A stretch of 64,000 bases of DNA, from NCBI GenBank assembly GCA_964035015.1, contig OZ036017.1, forward strand, positions 62,001 through 126,000, given 5' to 3'. Source of the stretch: Corallium rubrum. Taxonomy: Eukaryota; Cnidaria; Anthozoa; Scleralcyonacea; Coralliidae. The notes under the pieces are model-generated. The model was not told where the DNA came from and made no database searches. It worked only from the letters and a program-made list of their open reading frames with translations. The translations under genes and the position numbers were made by a program. This document shows, piece by piece, positions 11,795-21,742 of the stretch. The first letter of the stretch is position 1. Each line of letters starts with the position of its first letter.

Positions 11795-14724
11795 ATAATT
11801 GCGCAACAACATCACATTTGTTCCCAGAGACACAGAATAACTAACTAGTCGTTTAATATCATAACTCTGACAATGAGTTTTCGCGTTGCGTTCGCGCTTT
11901 ATCCCGTTAGAGTAACAATTATTTTGCAGTCATTTGCTACTCACTTTACACCAGAATGTTCGGAAGTTCGTTGGGAAGTTCAAAGCTCGTTTTAAGCTAT
12001 GCATTTGATTGACTTCTTGGTTCCTAGTAGCCGGCAATCAACTGCGTAGTTCAAAACGAACTTTGAATTTCCCAACGAACTTGTGAACTTACTTCGTAAC
12101 GAACTTCTGAACATTTTGGTGAAAAGTGACAAATGAGTTGCAAATGACTGTCGTTGTCTTTGTAAATATGTAATACTGTAGTTTTAGACAAAATCTTTTG
12201 TAAAAATGAGAGAACGTGTCTTAAAAAATGTCTTAAAATGTTCAAAATTTTGCTCAAATATGACGTCAGATCGCGGGAAATGCCATTTCAGAGACTCAAA
12301 TCTCAAAAATTTTCCGAGGTAGCATATCCCCGGTATGCATACTAAAAACTCCTGCCTATACGGCCCTGCTTTCATGCGAATTGTTTTTGTGAAACACTCT
12401 ATTTTCTTTACTCTTTCTAACGCCAGACGATTTTACTCGTCAATGATAGACTTCTCGGAAAACCATGCATGATAGAAAAGGGTAAATGACCCATCAATGA
12501 CTTTTAACAATGTCGATTCTTTTCTGCGTCTCGTTTAAAGGGAATAGAGAGGCTGGCAAGCTTTCTACAGTTACCATTAAAGAAGGATATCCCAGCTGGA
12601 GCAAAGCTGCGAGGTCATACGATCAGTTGGACCTTTTAACAAGACTTTTCCCAGAGTATCCTGAAACCGTGCTAAGATCTATCTTAGAGGAATATCAAGA
12701 TTTCGAGGCTTCAATATACGCCTTATTAAACGAAAGAGAAACCAGGCAGATGGTTTTCGGTAGGTTTATATTACAGTAATAATAACCCGCATAAAAAATC
12801 GTATTTCTAAATCCTATATATTGGGCATAGCGCGATCTAGCTGTTATAGGCCGATATCTCTTCCGCGCGTGCTGTCTCATTCAGCACTGCCCTTCAAGAT
12901 GTGAGAAAGAACCCATGCTCAGGTAATGCAGTGCACATATGAATAGTCAAAGACACGATGGAAAGGCATAAAGGGCATTTTATGACAAAGTTGGTTGGGG
13001 AAGCGGCGACAACGGGCACATGCCCCCTCTCCCCCCCCCCCCCCCCCCCCACCCCCCGCCCCCGGTTGCTACGTCCCTGTCCGACTTCGTTCACTACGAC
13101 CGACCAATCTCGTTCCCAGAGCCCACGTTCCCCTTATCCAGCGGGCGAGAAACGAGAGACTCTGGGATAATCCGTTCACGCCATCACAGGATTCTTGTTA
13201 TCCGGAAGAAGAGTTATATAGAGTTCACTGTGTTCATCAGCCAATGAAATATCGATGTGAAACGGATTATCCCAGAGTCTCTCGTTTCCCAGGTGGGGAA
13301 CGGTGGGCTCTGGGAACGAGATTGTACGACCGACAACACGATGGGCCCTCACTTTTCCAAAACCCTGGATCCGCACATCTACTTCTATTATTCTTTCTAA
13401 ACTTAGCTAAAAATTAAACCCCGAGCCCGGGCGTAGGGCCGAAGGCCCGGAGCCCGGTGAGGGTGCTAATCTCGACATGCGTGTAGTCCACTTTACACGC
13501 GTGTAGGAAAAGCGAGGGAGACGAAATCTGGGACATAGTTTATTTATATATATATTTATATATATATATATATGTTTGGTACGGTGTCACGCGGTAAGAA
13601 TGGTTGGACACTGGACAAATAGTATTTTGCTTTCGTTTATTAAATCGAAACGAAATGGAGCACGAAGAAAAGAAGGATACAAACAACACGTTTAGTATAT
13701 CTTGAAGAGAAACCAGAGAACTTGAAGAAACCAAACGCCGTATGGTAAACAAAAACTCGATCTGAATTGCAGTATTTGTGGTCACTCCGTGGTCAAATCG
13801 TTTTAAAGTTAACGGTAGGATTCTTGTTGTTTTCAAGTTTTCGCTTAACCTAAACAATATACTGCTTTACGTTTTCGTGCTTCCCCTTTGCTCGTCCAAA
13901 GCATAAATCACCTTAACTAAAGCTAACTTAAAACACTACCATAGACTTTATGTGGACGAGATGTTTTGGCTGTATTTCCAAATTTTCGACTGAAACGTTG
14001 CCTGTTTAATACTTCTTTCTAGAATCCGATTCAACCGAATTGTTTTTATCTCGGAGTCTATTATAAATGTAATTTTTGAGCTGTTGTTAGTTGACTTTTA
14101 ATTCTGCCTTTGCAAAATATGTATCCATAGGGAAGCCATTTAAAGCTTGTTAAAAATAATCCCTTTTGAAACCTCCAAAAAAATATTTTGTACAACCAGA
14201 ATTTAACAATGAAATCTATGTTTTGCTTTGATATGTTAAATCAGTGTTTAGTCATCTTATCCATAAATTATAGAATTATCTTGAGGATTATCATTTGTTT
14301 TTATATCTGTTTGTTTTATATTGCCTGTATATCAGGTGTGCTTATTTTAATCAAGGTGGGTGGGTGGGTGGGTGGTTGGGTGGGGGGTGTTGCAAAAAAG
14401 CATTTATAAAAGTGGGCGAGGGGTTGTTGCATTCATGTATTTCTAGTACTAAATTGTTCTAACCTTTTCCTTATTTGATAAGGATGGCAACCTCCTCCAC
14501 TCCGCTCTTGGACTCCGCCATCCGTGAACCCGTACACAACAGAAATGATAGACGAACGGTCCCAAGCTGCGCTGACACTGGCTTCTCTCGGTGGATTCAG
14601 CATTGGCTTTTCACAATCGAGTGCCTTTCCCGTCCAATCTCCTTTCATGGTTGCAAACTATCACCATTACAACACGGTAAACCAGTATCGAGACCAGCAT
14701 GGACATTTCTTCGCTGCTAAATAA
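10257..14724 (+). CDS. DM-domain transcription factor with DMA domain
   Basis: Exons: 10257-10611, 12541-12759 and 14483-14724. Both introns are phase 1 and the joined ORF is 816 nt (271 aa). The DM domain lies at about residues 17-70 and shows the Cys/His zinc pattern, with [18 protein letters not shown] then [20 protein letters not shown] and a basic ALRRKQ tail that binds the DNA minor groove. Exon 2 encodes a DMA (CUE-like) domain with [20 protein letters not shown]. Exon 3 encodes a Ser/Pro/His-rich tail ending GHFFAAK. The domain pair matches the Dmrt3/4/5-type architecture, so this is a sequence-specific nuclear regulator, often linked to neural or sexual development in animals. The exact orthologue is not assignable here. 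Introns contain a long TACTG array and Mutator-type MITEs. Upstream non-coding exons or alternative last exons cannot be excluded. Confidence 0.88.
10785..11082 (+). repeat. TACTG pentanucleotide array, Dmrt intron 1
   Basis: A degenerate part (10785-10895, with TGTGCTGTGC variants) leads into nearly pure TACTG units up to 11082, broken once at about 10949. Five-base periodicity leaves open frames on both strands (YSTVQ and CTVLY repeats), which are artefacts. The array starts about 175 bp after the exon 1 donor. Confidence 0.95.
11731..11790. repeat. TA dinucleotide array, Dmrt intron 1
   Basis: About 30 uninterrupted TA units, preceded by CAGACA and followed by GTTAATAATTG. No other feature is evident. 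Confidence 0.95.
12260..12370 (-). repeat. Degraded hAT-like MITE fragment
   Basis: GGGAAATGCCATTTCAGAGA, then TTTTCCGAGGTAGCATATCC and ending ACGGCCCTG, match the 3' half of the hAT-like elements at 6299 and 8069 with many changes. It is in Dmrt intron 1, shortly before exon 2. Confidence 0.45.
13030..13070 (+). repeat. Poly-C tract
   Basis: A C-run of about 40 bp interrupted by A and G (CCCCACCCCCCGCCCCC). It lies in Dmrt intron 2, 35 bp before the MITE at 13105. It can form i-motif or G-quadruplex structure and its length in the assembly is uncertain. Confidence 0.8.
13105..13324. mobile_element. Mutator-type MITE, 10-bp TSD
   Basis: The TIR starts CAATCTCGTTCCCAGAGCCC and is mirrored at the right end. 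It is flanked by a perfect 10-bp direct repeat TACGACCGAC at 13095-13104 and 13325-13334. Inside, GACTCTGGGATAATCCGTT appears on the left and its inverse on the right, so the element is a nearly complete foldback. A 9-10 bp duplication with long TIRs is typical of MULE-derived MITEs. It lies in Dmrt intron 2. Confidence 0.8.
13539..13574. repeat. TA-rich microsatellite
   Basis: TATATATATTTATATATATA-type sequence in Dmrt intron 2. No other signal. Confidence 0.85.
14355..14392 (+). repeat. GGGT array, potential G-quadruplex
   Basis: About seven GGTGGGTGGGTG-type repeats followed by GGGGGG, 90 bp before the last Dmrt exon. Four or more GGG runs with single-base loops fit the classic quadruplex pattern on the coding strand. 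Any effect on splicing is speculation. Confidence 0.8.
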
Positions 14725-14733
14725 TGACAAAAC

Positions 14734-15268
14734 AGTATGAGGGCGATTAACTGGCGGGTCGGGTTAGCCAGGTTAACTGGGCCAGCCCGGTAAGCCGGGA
14801 TGGGTTTTGAATTGACGTGGATGATTTCAGGCCGAAATTCGCAGTTATCACGTAAATAAGGGAAAAGTTACGTTAGTATTACTTCAGTTTTACACTAATT
14901 AGTCTATCGTTTATAGTCTTAGCTAACCCACGAAACACGAAAACGTCTTCACGAAGACTAATTAATTTATTTAAGTCTTCGTTATGATCACGAAACACAC
15001 GAACAACGATTTGATGTTCTATTTCAGTTCCTTTCAGTTTCAGCACTATTTATTCACACAGTCAAGCAAACGAACGCGTATCGAAGCGAGTTCAACAGTT
15101 CACAGCCCTGTTTTCCGGGATGAAAACGATCACATGCATGGACATTTTCATCCCAGCAAACCGGGCTAGCCCGCTTGCCATGTAATCGAAATGTTAAAAA
15201 AACATGCGTTTCATATATAAAGCGGGCTAGCCCGGTTAACCGGACCAGCCCGGTCCATCGCCCCCTAA
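14734..15268. mobile_element. Foldback element with AGCCCGGT-rich ends
   Basis: The left end, GGGCGATTAACTGGCGGG then AACTGGGCCAGCCCGG, is matched in inverse by CCGGTTAACCGGACC and CCCGGTCCATCGCCCCC on the right. Internal CCGGGCTAGCCCG palindromes recur at both ends. It starts about 10 bp after the Dmrt stop codon, so it may lie in that gene's 3' UTR. Confidence 0.6.
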
Positions 15269-15374
15269 AAAGAGGATTTTTTCAACGATAATATCTACCT
15301 TCACAATTATAGAATTCTTTTACCTTTTCCACAACCCTCACATGTATTTAAAACGTTTAACTGTAAGAGATTAC

Positions 15375-15425
15375 CCTGGCTCCTGAGGTTTTCTCCCGTA
15401 ATTTTATGGTGGTAAGACAGGAAAG
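15375..15425 (+). repeat. Short dispersed repeat (GAGGTTTTCTCCC)
   Basis: CCCTGGCTCCTGAGGTTTTC then CTCCCG and GTGGTAAGAC resemble the paired motifs at 16785-16858. This is a single degraded arm. Confidence 0.35.
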
Positions 15426-15552
15426 AAGAAAAAACTTCTGGTAGGAAACGGTACGAACCACACTTTCATGTAATTCAGGCGGCTATATTTGGCTACAAAT
15501 CTCATAGGCTAATCTGATACAGGTTGAACCAATCATATCACCCTAGTCATTG

Positions 15553-16069
15553 CCAGAAATTTGGGACAAGATGGTGGCGCGCGTGCGCATTAACGACAAT
15601 AATAATGGAGATTCTCAACAGTAAGGAATAAGGAGAGCACACAATAATTCAAATTTTGCTTAAACAGTGACATATTTCTTTTCGTCTTTGCTCGTCTTAT
15701 TTTTGCATATATATAGTAATCTTTGTAAACAGGTGCAAGAAATTGGCCAAATTGACCAATAACGTTACAGGCGATGCGAAGTCTCCAGATCGCAATGCAT
15801 TCGGCATGAGTCAGTCTACTTCCTGAGCACATAAAGATCCTGATTTGTCCCTAGCATAGTACTTCCAAAAGCGTTTGAACTTGCTTGATTTCACAGTTGT
15901 AGCTGTTTACAGGTTGCATGTTTACCTTTGGGCAAATTCTAAAGAACTCAATGACCTGAATAATGAGAATACACTTCTAGCATACAATAGAATCAAACGC
16001 ATTAGAATGCATAATTATATTATTAGGCGACAGAGAGCAGCGGCACTGACAAATGACCAAAATTCCTGG
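15553..16069 (-). mobile_element. MITE, TIR CCAGAAATTTGGG, copy B
   Basis: It starts CCAGAAATTTGGG and ends CCAAAATTCCTGG, flanked by TG on each side. It is the reverse complement of the family member at 400-1024 but about 110 bp shorter, lacking part of the AAAATAAGACGAGCTAGG region. It shares the GATGGTGGCGCGCG stretch near one end. Confidence 0.75.
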
Positions 16070-16143
16070 TGATGTAATAAGAAGTTTAACGAACCAAAAC
16101 TCTGTTTGAGGGTGGTGAACACGTTCTGCTCAGCTGGAATTTT

Positions 16144-16602
16144 AAAGTGCATATAACGTCTGTGGGGATTTAACATATTTGTATGGATTCTTCTGAGAAA
16201 AATTGTAATATATCTTGTCAGCCAAAAAAATTTACCTTCATAGACTTTTTCGGTGCTAAAGTTGACGGGAGTGAAGTTGACGGGACCGCTTTACAGATGC
16301 CCGCTATGACATTACTTCCGTCAACTTTAACAGCAAAAAAGTCTATGAAGATGAAATTTTCGGTTGACAAGATATATTCCAATTTTTCTCAGGAGAAATG
16401 TGTCAAGTCCCCACAGGCGTTATATGCGTTAATTGGCGCTGTTGTTGCGGATACCCTGCCATTGTGTATCGTGTTCGTTTATATTTTTTTTGTGTATTTA
16501 TTTTTTTTAAATTTATTTCTGTTATGTAAAAATGTGGCAAAGCTAATAAATAAATAAATAAATGAATAAATAAATAAATAAATAAATAAATATGCACTTT
16601 AA
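16144..16602. repeat. Long hairpin (foldback) split by a LINE tail
   Basis: TTAAAGTGCATATAACGTCT at the left end pairs with the right end once the insertion at 16438-16592 is removed. Further in, CTTCATAGACTTTTT and GCTAAAGTTGACGG pair with their inverses near 16320-16350. The centre is near 16300 and the arms are about 140 bp each. It would form a strong RNA hairpin if transcribed, but it is most simply a MITE. Confidence 0.75.
16438..16592 (+). mobile_element. 5'-truncated CR1-like LINE 3' end
   Basis: GCTGTTGTTGCGGATACCCT then GCCAT and a tail of AAAT units match the 3' UTR of the LINE at 52440-54452 (GCTGTTGCGGTGACCCTGCC and its AAATA tail). ATATGC occurs on both sides (about 16431-16436 and 16592-16597), which fits a short target duplication. 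The insertion lies within the right arm of the hairpin. Confidence 0.65.
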
Positions 16603-16784
16603 TGGAGCGGTTTGATCAATCATCGTAAACTTATGACAGTTTGGCTGACAAAATTTCTAAAACACCCCACAAATTCTGGCAAACTTTACTAATCGTCAAG
16701 GGAAACGTGTAAATAGAGGCGCCGGTTATGGTTTAGAAGTTCCCAACCTCGATCGTACCCTACCATAAAGGAACCGCTTCATAT

Positions 16785-16858
16785 ACCGGAGGTTTTCTCT
16801 CCTCTCTCGTCTTACCGCTATAATTAAATTACGCGGGGGAGAAAACCTCTGGGACCAA
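16785..16858. repeat. Small inverted repeat (GGAGGTTTTCTC)
   Basis: ACCGGAGGTTTTCTCTCC on the left and GGGGAGAAAACCTCTGGGAC on the right are inverted copies around an AT-rich centre. Confidence 0.55.
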
Positions 16859-16869
16859 GGGTAGTATGA

Positions 16870-17157
16870 GAGCCCCTTTCGGACCTACGCAAGCTTCGTG
16901 GGAAAGTGGGCTCTGCCAACATATTCGATATTTCTTTTTGAGCATGCGTGAACGGTTGCCAAGATACTATTTTTGGCTCTAACGCGTTACTTGCTGTTTT
17001 CCTGCTTGCGGGTGCTCAGTAAACTAGAACTTGTCCGACCAGTTAAAAACCTGACTGACTCGCCCCAAACTTGGGGCGAAGATCGAGTTTGTTGGCAGAG
17101 CCCACTTTCCCCCCAAAGCCTGCGTAGATCGGAAAGGGGCTCTGACTCGCAGCGACA
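16870..17157. mobile_element. TIR element with direct-repeat flanks
   Basis: AGAGCCCCTTTCGGACCTAC and GTGGGAAAGTGGGCTCTGCC on the left are mirrored by GGCAGAGCCCACTTTCC and CGGAAAGGGGCTCT on the right. A 13-bp direct repeat GGGTAGTATGAGA lies at 16859-16871 and 17158-17170. The left end seems to lack about 15 bp present at the right end (GACTCGCAGCGACA). Confidence 0.65.
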
Positions 17158-17369
17158 GGGTAGTATGAGATACACATTTATTTAATACTAAAATACAGAG
17201 ATTTTGAGTAATTCACCAACAAGAAAATGTTGTTTGAACACGAGCAAATTCTGTATTAATTATCGCACTAAATATGGCGGATTCAACATTTTTGTAGCAT
17301 ACTTACCTTCATGATAATTTTATCTTTTGCTATGTTTCTTATTCCCGAAATGCTCATAAAATTACAGGT

Positions 17370-18780
17370 AGTACCATTTGGCAAGACACCATTTCGTAAA
17401 GTACCATTTCACAAAATACAATTCACAAAATACCATTTCGCAAGGTACCATTTCACAAAGTATACCATTTCACAAAACACCAAGTGCCATTTCGCAAAAT
17501 ACCTTTTCGCAAAATACCATTTCCCAAAATGCAAGTTCACAAAATACCATTTTACAAAGTACCATTTAACAAAGTTCTACTTCGCAAAGTACTATTTCAC
17601 GAAGTATCATTTCGCAAAGCACCATTTCGTAAGGCACCATTTTACAAAGTACCATTTCACAAAACACTATTTTGCAAAGAACAATTTCTCAAGGTACCAT
17701 TTTACAAGATACTGTTTTGCAATGTACCATTTCGCAAAATACAATTTCACAAGGTACCATTTCGCAAAGTACTACAGTATTTCTCAAAGTACCATTTTGC
17801 AAAACACCATTTCGCAAATACCATTTTGCAAGGTACGCTTTCAGAAAGTACCATTTTGTAAAGTACTATTTTGCAAAACACCATTTGGCAAAGTACCATT
17901 TTGGAAAGTACCAATAAGTACCATTTTGCAAAGTACCATTTCACAAGGTACCATTTCGCAAAATACAATTTCACAAAATACCATTTCGCAAAATGCAAGG
18001 CACAAAGTACCATTTAACAAAGTACTATTTTGCAAAATACAATTTCACAAGGTACCATTTTGCAAAGTACCATTTCGCAAAATACAATTTCACAAGGTAC
18101 CATTTCGCAAAGTACCATTTCGCAAAATACAATTTCACAAGGTACCATTTCGCAAAGTACTATTTTGCAAAATACAATTTCACAAGGTACCATTTCGCAA
18201 AGTACCATTTCGCAAAATACAATTTCACAAGGTACCATTTCAGTTCGCAAAGTACCATTTTGCAAAATACAATTTCACAAGGTACCATTTTGCAAAGTAC
18301 CATTTCGCAAAATACAATTTCACAAGGTACCATTTCGCAAAGTACCATTTCGCAAAATACAATTTCACAAGGTACCATTTCAGTTCGCAAAGTACCATTT
18401 TGCAAAATACAATTTCACAAGGTACCATTTCGCAAAGTACCATTTCGCAAAATACAATTTCACAAGGTACCATTTCAGTTCGCAAAGTACCATTTTGCAA
18501 AATACAATTTCACAAGGTACCATTTTGCAAAGTACCATTTCGCAAAATACAATTTCACAAGGTACCATTTCGCAAAGTACTATTTTGCAAAATACAATTT
18601 CACAAGGTACCATTTCAGTTCGCAAAGTACCATTTTGCAAAATACAATTTCACAAGGTACCATTTCGCAAAGTACCATTTTGCAAAATACAATTTCACAA
18701 GGTACAATTTTGCAAAGTGCCATTTTGCAGAGTACCATTTCGCAAAATACCCTTTTGTAAACTACCGTTTAGCAGAGTAT
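17370..18780 (+). repeat. 15-bp satellite with higher-order structure
   Basis: About 90 units of the type ACCATTTCGCAAAGT. In the 3' part they are grouped into 45-bp trimers (GGTACC, AGTACC and AATACA versions). A CAGTT insertion occurs at 18241, 18381, 18476 and 18616, giving spacings of 140, 95 and 140 bp, i.e. three or two trimers plus 5 bp. The period is divisible by 3, so a 494-codon frame stays open, but its content is only the repeat (KYHFAKYNFTRYHF). I do not call a protein. Confidence 0.92.
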
Positions 18781-18821
18781 TATAAGCCAATGTAAATCAA
18801 TTATATATTAGGGAAGCACAA

Positions 18822-19128
18822 GTGGCAAAGAGTTGCCTCTCACCACTGCGATCCAAAGTTAAGCCTGATTGGACGGGGTTAGTACTTGGATGGGTGACCA
18901 CTTGGGAAAAACCTTGTCACGGGCTTCTTATATGTGAGTAGAGTTATTGTAGTTGATTTCTCCTGTGCTTCGAGGGTTTTTCTCCGGGTTCTCTGGTTTT
19001 CCTCCCTCAGTAAAACCAACAATGCGATCTTAGGAGAATAACCTTGTAAGGGACCTTGAGTCCTATTGTTGTTGTTTCTCCGGTATCAGTCAGATACAAA
19101 TGTTAATAAATAAAATAAATAAAAATAT
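18822..19128 (+). mobile_element. 5S-rRNA-derived SINE (SINE3-like), near full length
   Basis: The 5' part reads CCAAAGTTAAGCCTGATTGG and GGGGTTAGTACTTGGATGGG then TGACC, corresponding to the box A/intermediate element/box C control region of 5S rRNA. A unique body follows (CTTCGAGGGTTTTTCTCCGG, GGTTTTCCTCCCTCAGT), with a tail of AATAAAATAAATAAA. The same body occurs at 28410-28650 and 28975-29225. RNA polymerase III transcription from the 5S-type promoter is known for SINE3 elements; activity here is inference. Confidence 0.75.
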
Positions 19129-19184
19129 CAGCGGTCAACTTAACTCAACAAAAATCCACACAAACCTGAACACAACAATTAGTA

Positions 19185-19955
19185 AGATCACTAGTTAGTG
19201 ACATCATCAGTCAGTAGCATCATCCACTAGTGACATCATCAGGTAGTGACATCATGAGGTAGTGACATCATCAGGTAGACATCATGAGTTAGTGACATCA
19301 TGAGTTAGTGACATCATCAGGTAGTGACATCATGAGTTAGTGACATCATCAGGTATTGACATCATGAGTTAGGGACATCATGAGTTAGTGACATCATCAG
19401 GTAGTGACATCATCAGTCAGTGACATCATCAGCTGGTGACATCATCCATTAGTGACATCATCAGGTAGTGACATCATCAGATAGTGACATCATGAGTTAG
19501 TGACATCATCAGGTATTGACATCATGAGTTAGTGACATCATCAGGTAGTGACATCATCAGCCAGTGACATCATCAGCTGGTGACATCATCCATTAGTGAC
19601 ATCATCAGTTAGTGACATCATTAGTTAGTGACATCATCAGCCAGTGACATCATCCATTAGAGACAACATCAGTCAGTAACATCATCAGTTAGTGACATCA
19701 TGAGTTAGTGACATCATGAGTTAGTGATATCATCAGGTAGTGACATCATCAGTTAGTGACATGATTGTTAGTGACATCATCAGGTAGTGACATCATCAGT
19801 TAGTGACATCACCATGTAGTTACTAGTGACAGTGATATCATCAGTTAGTGACATCATGCAGTTTGTGACATTGTTAGTTAATGCCATTGTTAGTTAGTGA
19901 CATAGTTAATAACATCATTAGTTAGTGATATCATCATGGAGTTAGTGACATCATC
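19185..19955 (+). repeat. TTAGTGACATCATCAG minisatellite
   Basis: About 45 units of roughly 16 bp, variants of AGTGACATCATCAGGT with GAG, CAG and CCATT forms. Each unit contains TGACATCA, one base from the CRE core TGACGTCA. The array follows the tail of the 5S SINE. Confidence 0.92.
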
Positions 19956-19984
19956 ACTCAATACTTTCCCTGAAAAGCAGGATA

Positions 19985-21120
19985 TCACATCTACTTAAAC
20001 TAGATGACTAAAACTTTTTCTTAATTACAAACCCAATCTTGACCAAACCACTGATTTTCAAACTCTAATCTCAAACCCAAACCTTAAAATGATCAACTTA
20101 TGGTGATCCCAATAATTGGCTAATATGGTTTAGCTAGGTCAATATGACAGATAATACTCTCATATTTTTCTAAGTCTGGCAATATGCCACCAGCAGGTTT
20201 TCCTTGGCTTGCTCAAAAACTGGTTCATTGCCAAAGAAAATCTTTATTAACCTGTATCAAGACAAAAAAAACCATCTTGGGACAAAAGATGTTCCAATCG
20301 TTTAGCCCAGTGCTTCAATCTCAACTGGGACAAAAATTCTTTTTTAATGCCCTGGTAACAACTTTTATTATAATTGTTTATCTGTTTGCATTTATAACAA
20401 TTGTGACAAATTAATTAAACTAAACTCCCCCATCATTATTTAGTAATTTGTCCACATATTATTTATTAAATAAAATACTGTACCAAGTATTTAAATAATA
20501 CTGGTGTAAAACCTGGCCTATTTGTCACCAGTTTGAGAAGTTTTGTGATTTTAAGTATTTCAGAAACATTAACTCGCTATGAATTATTCATATGTAAAAA
20601 ATGCACTGGCAGGAAAATTATTACAAACATTTCCTTGATTAATGTATTTAACAAATAATCTATTTAATTATTTAATTTTTTAAAAATAATCCATAGATTG
20701 TTTAGCTCATAGAAAATACATTATTTCTAAATAATGAACTCATACCAGTAATAATTTTTTTAATTTGGCACCCCAATGCAAGATGTCCATTTAATTTAAA
20801 AAGTGAATGACTTTAAACATTCATGAGATTTAAAAATAATAAAAAAGGTTAAAAGTATTTCAACTTTTAAGCTCAGATTTTCAAGTAATTTTACTCTTTT
20901 TTTTATTTTCAAAATGGTAATGAGATGACACCAAAGTCATCATCATTATATATCTATACAATATTTATTTGCAGGAGTGACATTAGACCCAATTCTTCCG
21001 TTACATGTAATGGTGTGTTTGAACAACATGTTCCATATTGTATGAGTTTTCCACAAAAAATTCTCCAGTAGTTTATCTTTCCAAAAAGAGAAAGAAAGCC
21101 AAATGCCTACATAGATGTCA
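19985..21120. other. AT-rich non-coding stretch
   Basis: No gene or structured repeat is convincing. An ORF at 20184-20414 has no recognisable motif, although its end (FIIIVYLFAFITIV) would be hydrophobic. Confidence 0.4.
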
Positions 21121-21144
21121 TCTCATTACCATACTAGAAATGCA

Positions 21145-21400
21145 AATCACCAAAAAACATTGAAGAATAGCTCCAATCAAAAAAATATTTCACTGAACAA
21201 TTGTTTGCTATGTAGCATGTATTCAGATGATAAAAAATTTGGGTTTATATGCACTTTAAAAATCCTTGCAAAAAATCTCTGTTAAAGCAATAAAGGTTGC
21301 TCCAATCTAAAAAATATTTCATTGTTCAACTATTTGCCAAGGGTAGAATGTATTTAGATGACAAAAAAATTGGGGTTATATGCACTTTAACTTCAGCATA
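21145..21400 (+). repeat. Diverged tandem duplication, about 130 bp x2
   Basis: GCTCCAATCAAAAAAATATT through TTTATATGCACTTTAAAA recurs as GCTCCAATCTAAAAAATATT through GTTATATGCACTTTAAC. The copies differ at many positions. Confidence 0.65.
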
Positions 21401-21454
21401 TAGAAATGAATACTGTCTAAAATCTAAAATTTTACATTATTATTCAAAAAGAAA

Positions 21455-21650
21455 TCCTATAGACCACTTTCATAATGGCCACCATTTTAAATATACTTTT
21501 ATGTGCATCTAAATGAGTCTTTCTGGCCTCGTTATGAAGCAAAGATTCTTTTGAATTGCAGACACACAAACGAGGCCAGAAAGGCTCATTAAGTTGCACA
21601 CAAAAGAATATTCAAATTATTCACTATTATGAAAGTGGTCTATAGGAACT
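21455..21650. mobile_element. MITE with TATAGACCACTTTCATAA ends
   Basis: CCTATAGACCACTTTCATAA on the left is matched in inverse by TTATGAAAGTGGTCTATAGG on the right. Internal arms (GAGTCTTTCTGGCCTCGTT and AACGAGGCCAGAAAGGCTC) also pair. TA ends fit Tc1/mariner-type MITEs. It lies just 3' of the first dioxygenase gene. Confidence 0.65.
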
Positions 21651-21742
21651 CTTATAGGAAATTGGGCCAAAATCTAATAGAAATTCCTACAGGCCCCCCT
21701 GACCCCTCCCCAAAATCTATGGTCACTGCTCCAGCCTTTGAT

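Noticed and set aside
17311-18795. 494-codon ORF as a repetitive protein
   Set aside because: The frame is fully explained by a 15-bp tandem repeat without stop codons; other frames on both strands are equally open.
18822-18930. Functional 5S rRNA gene
   Set aside because: Only the internal-promoter portion resembles 5S rRNA; the 5' third is different and the sequence runs into a SINE body.
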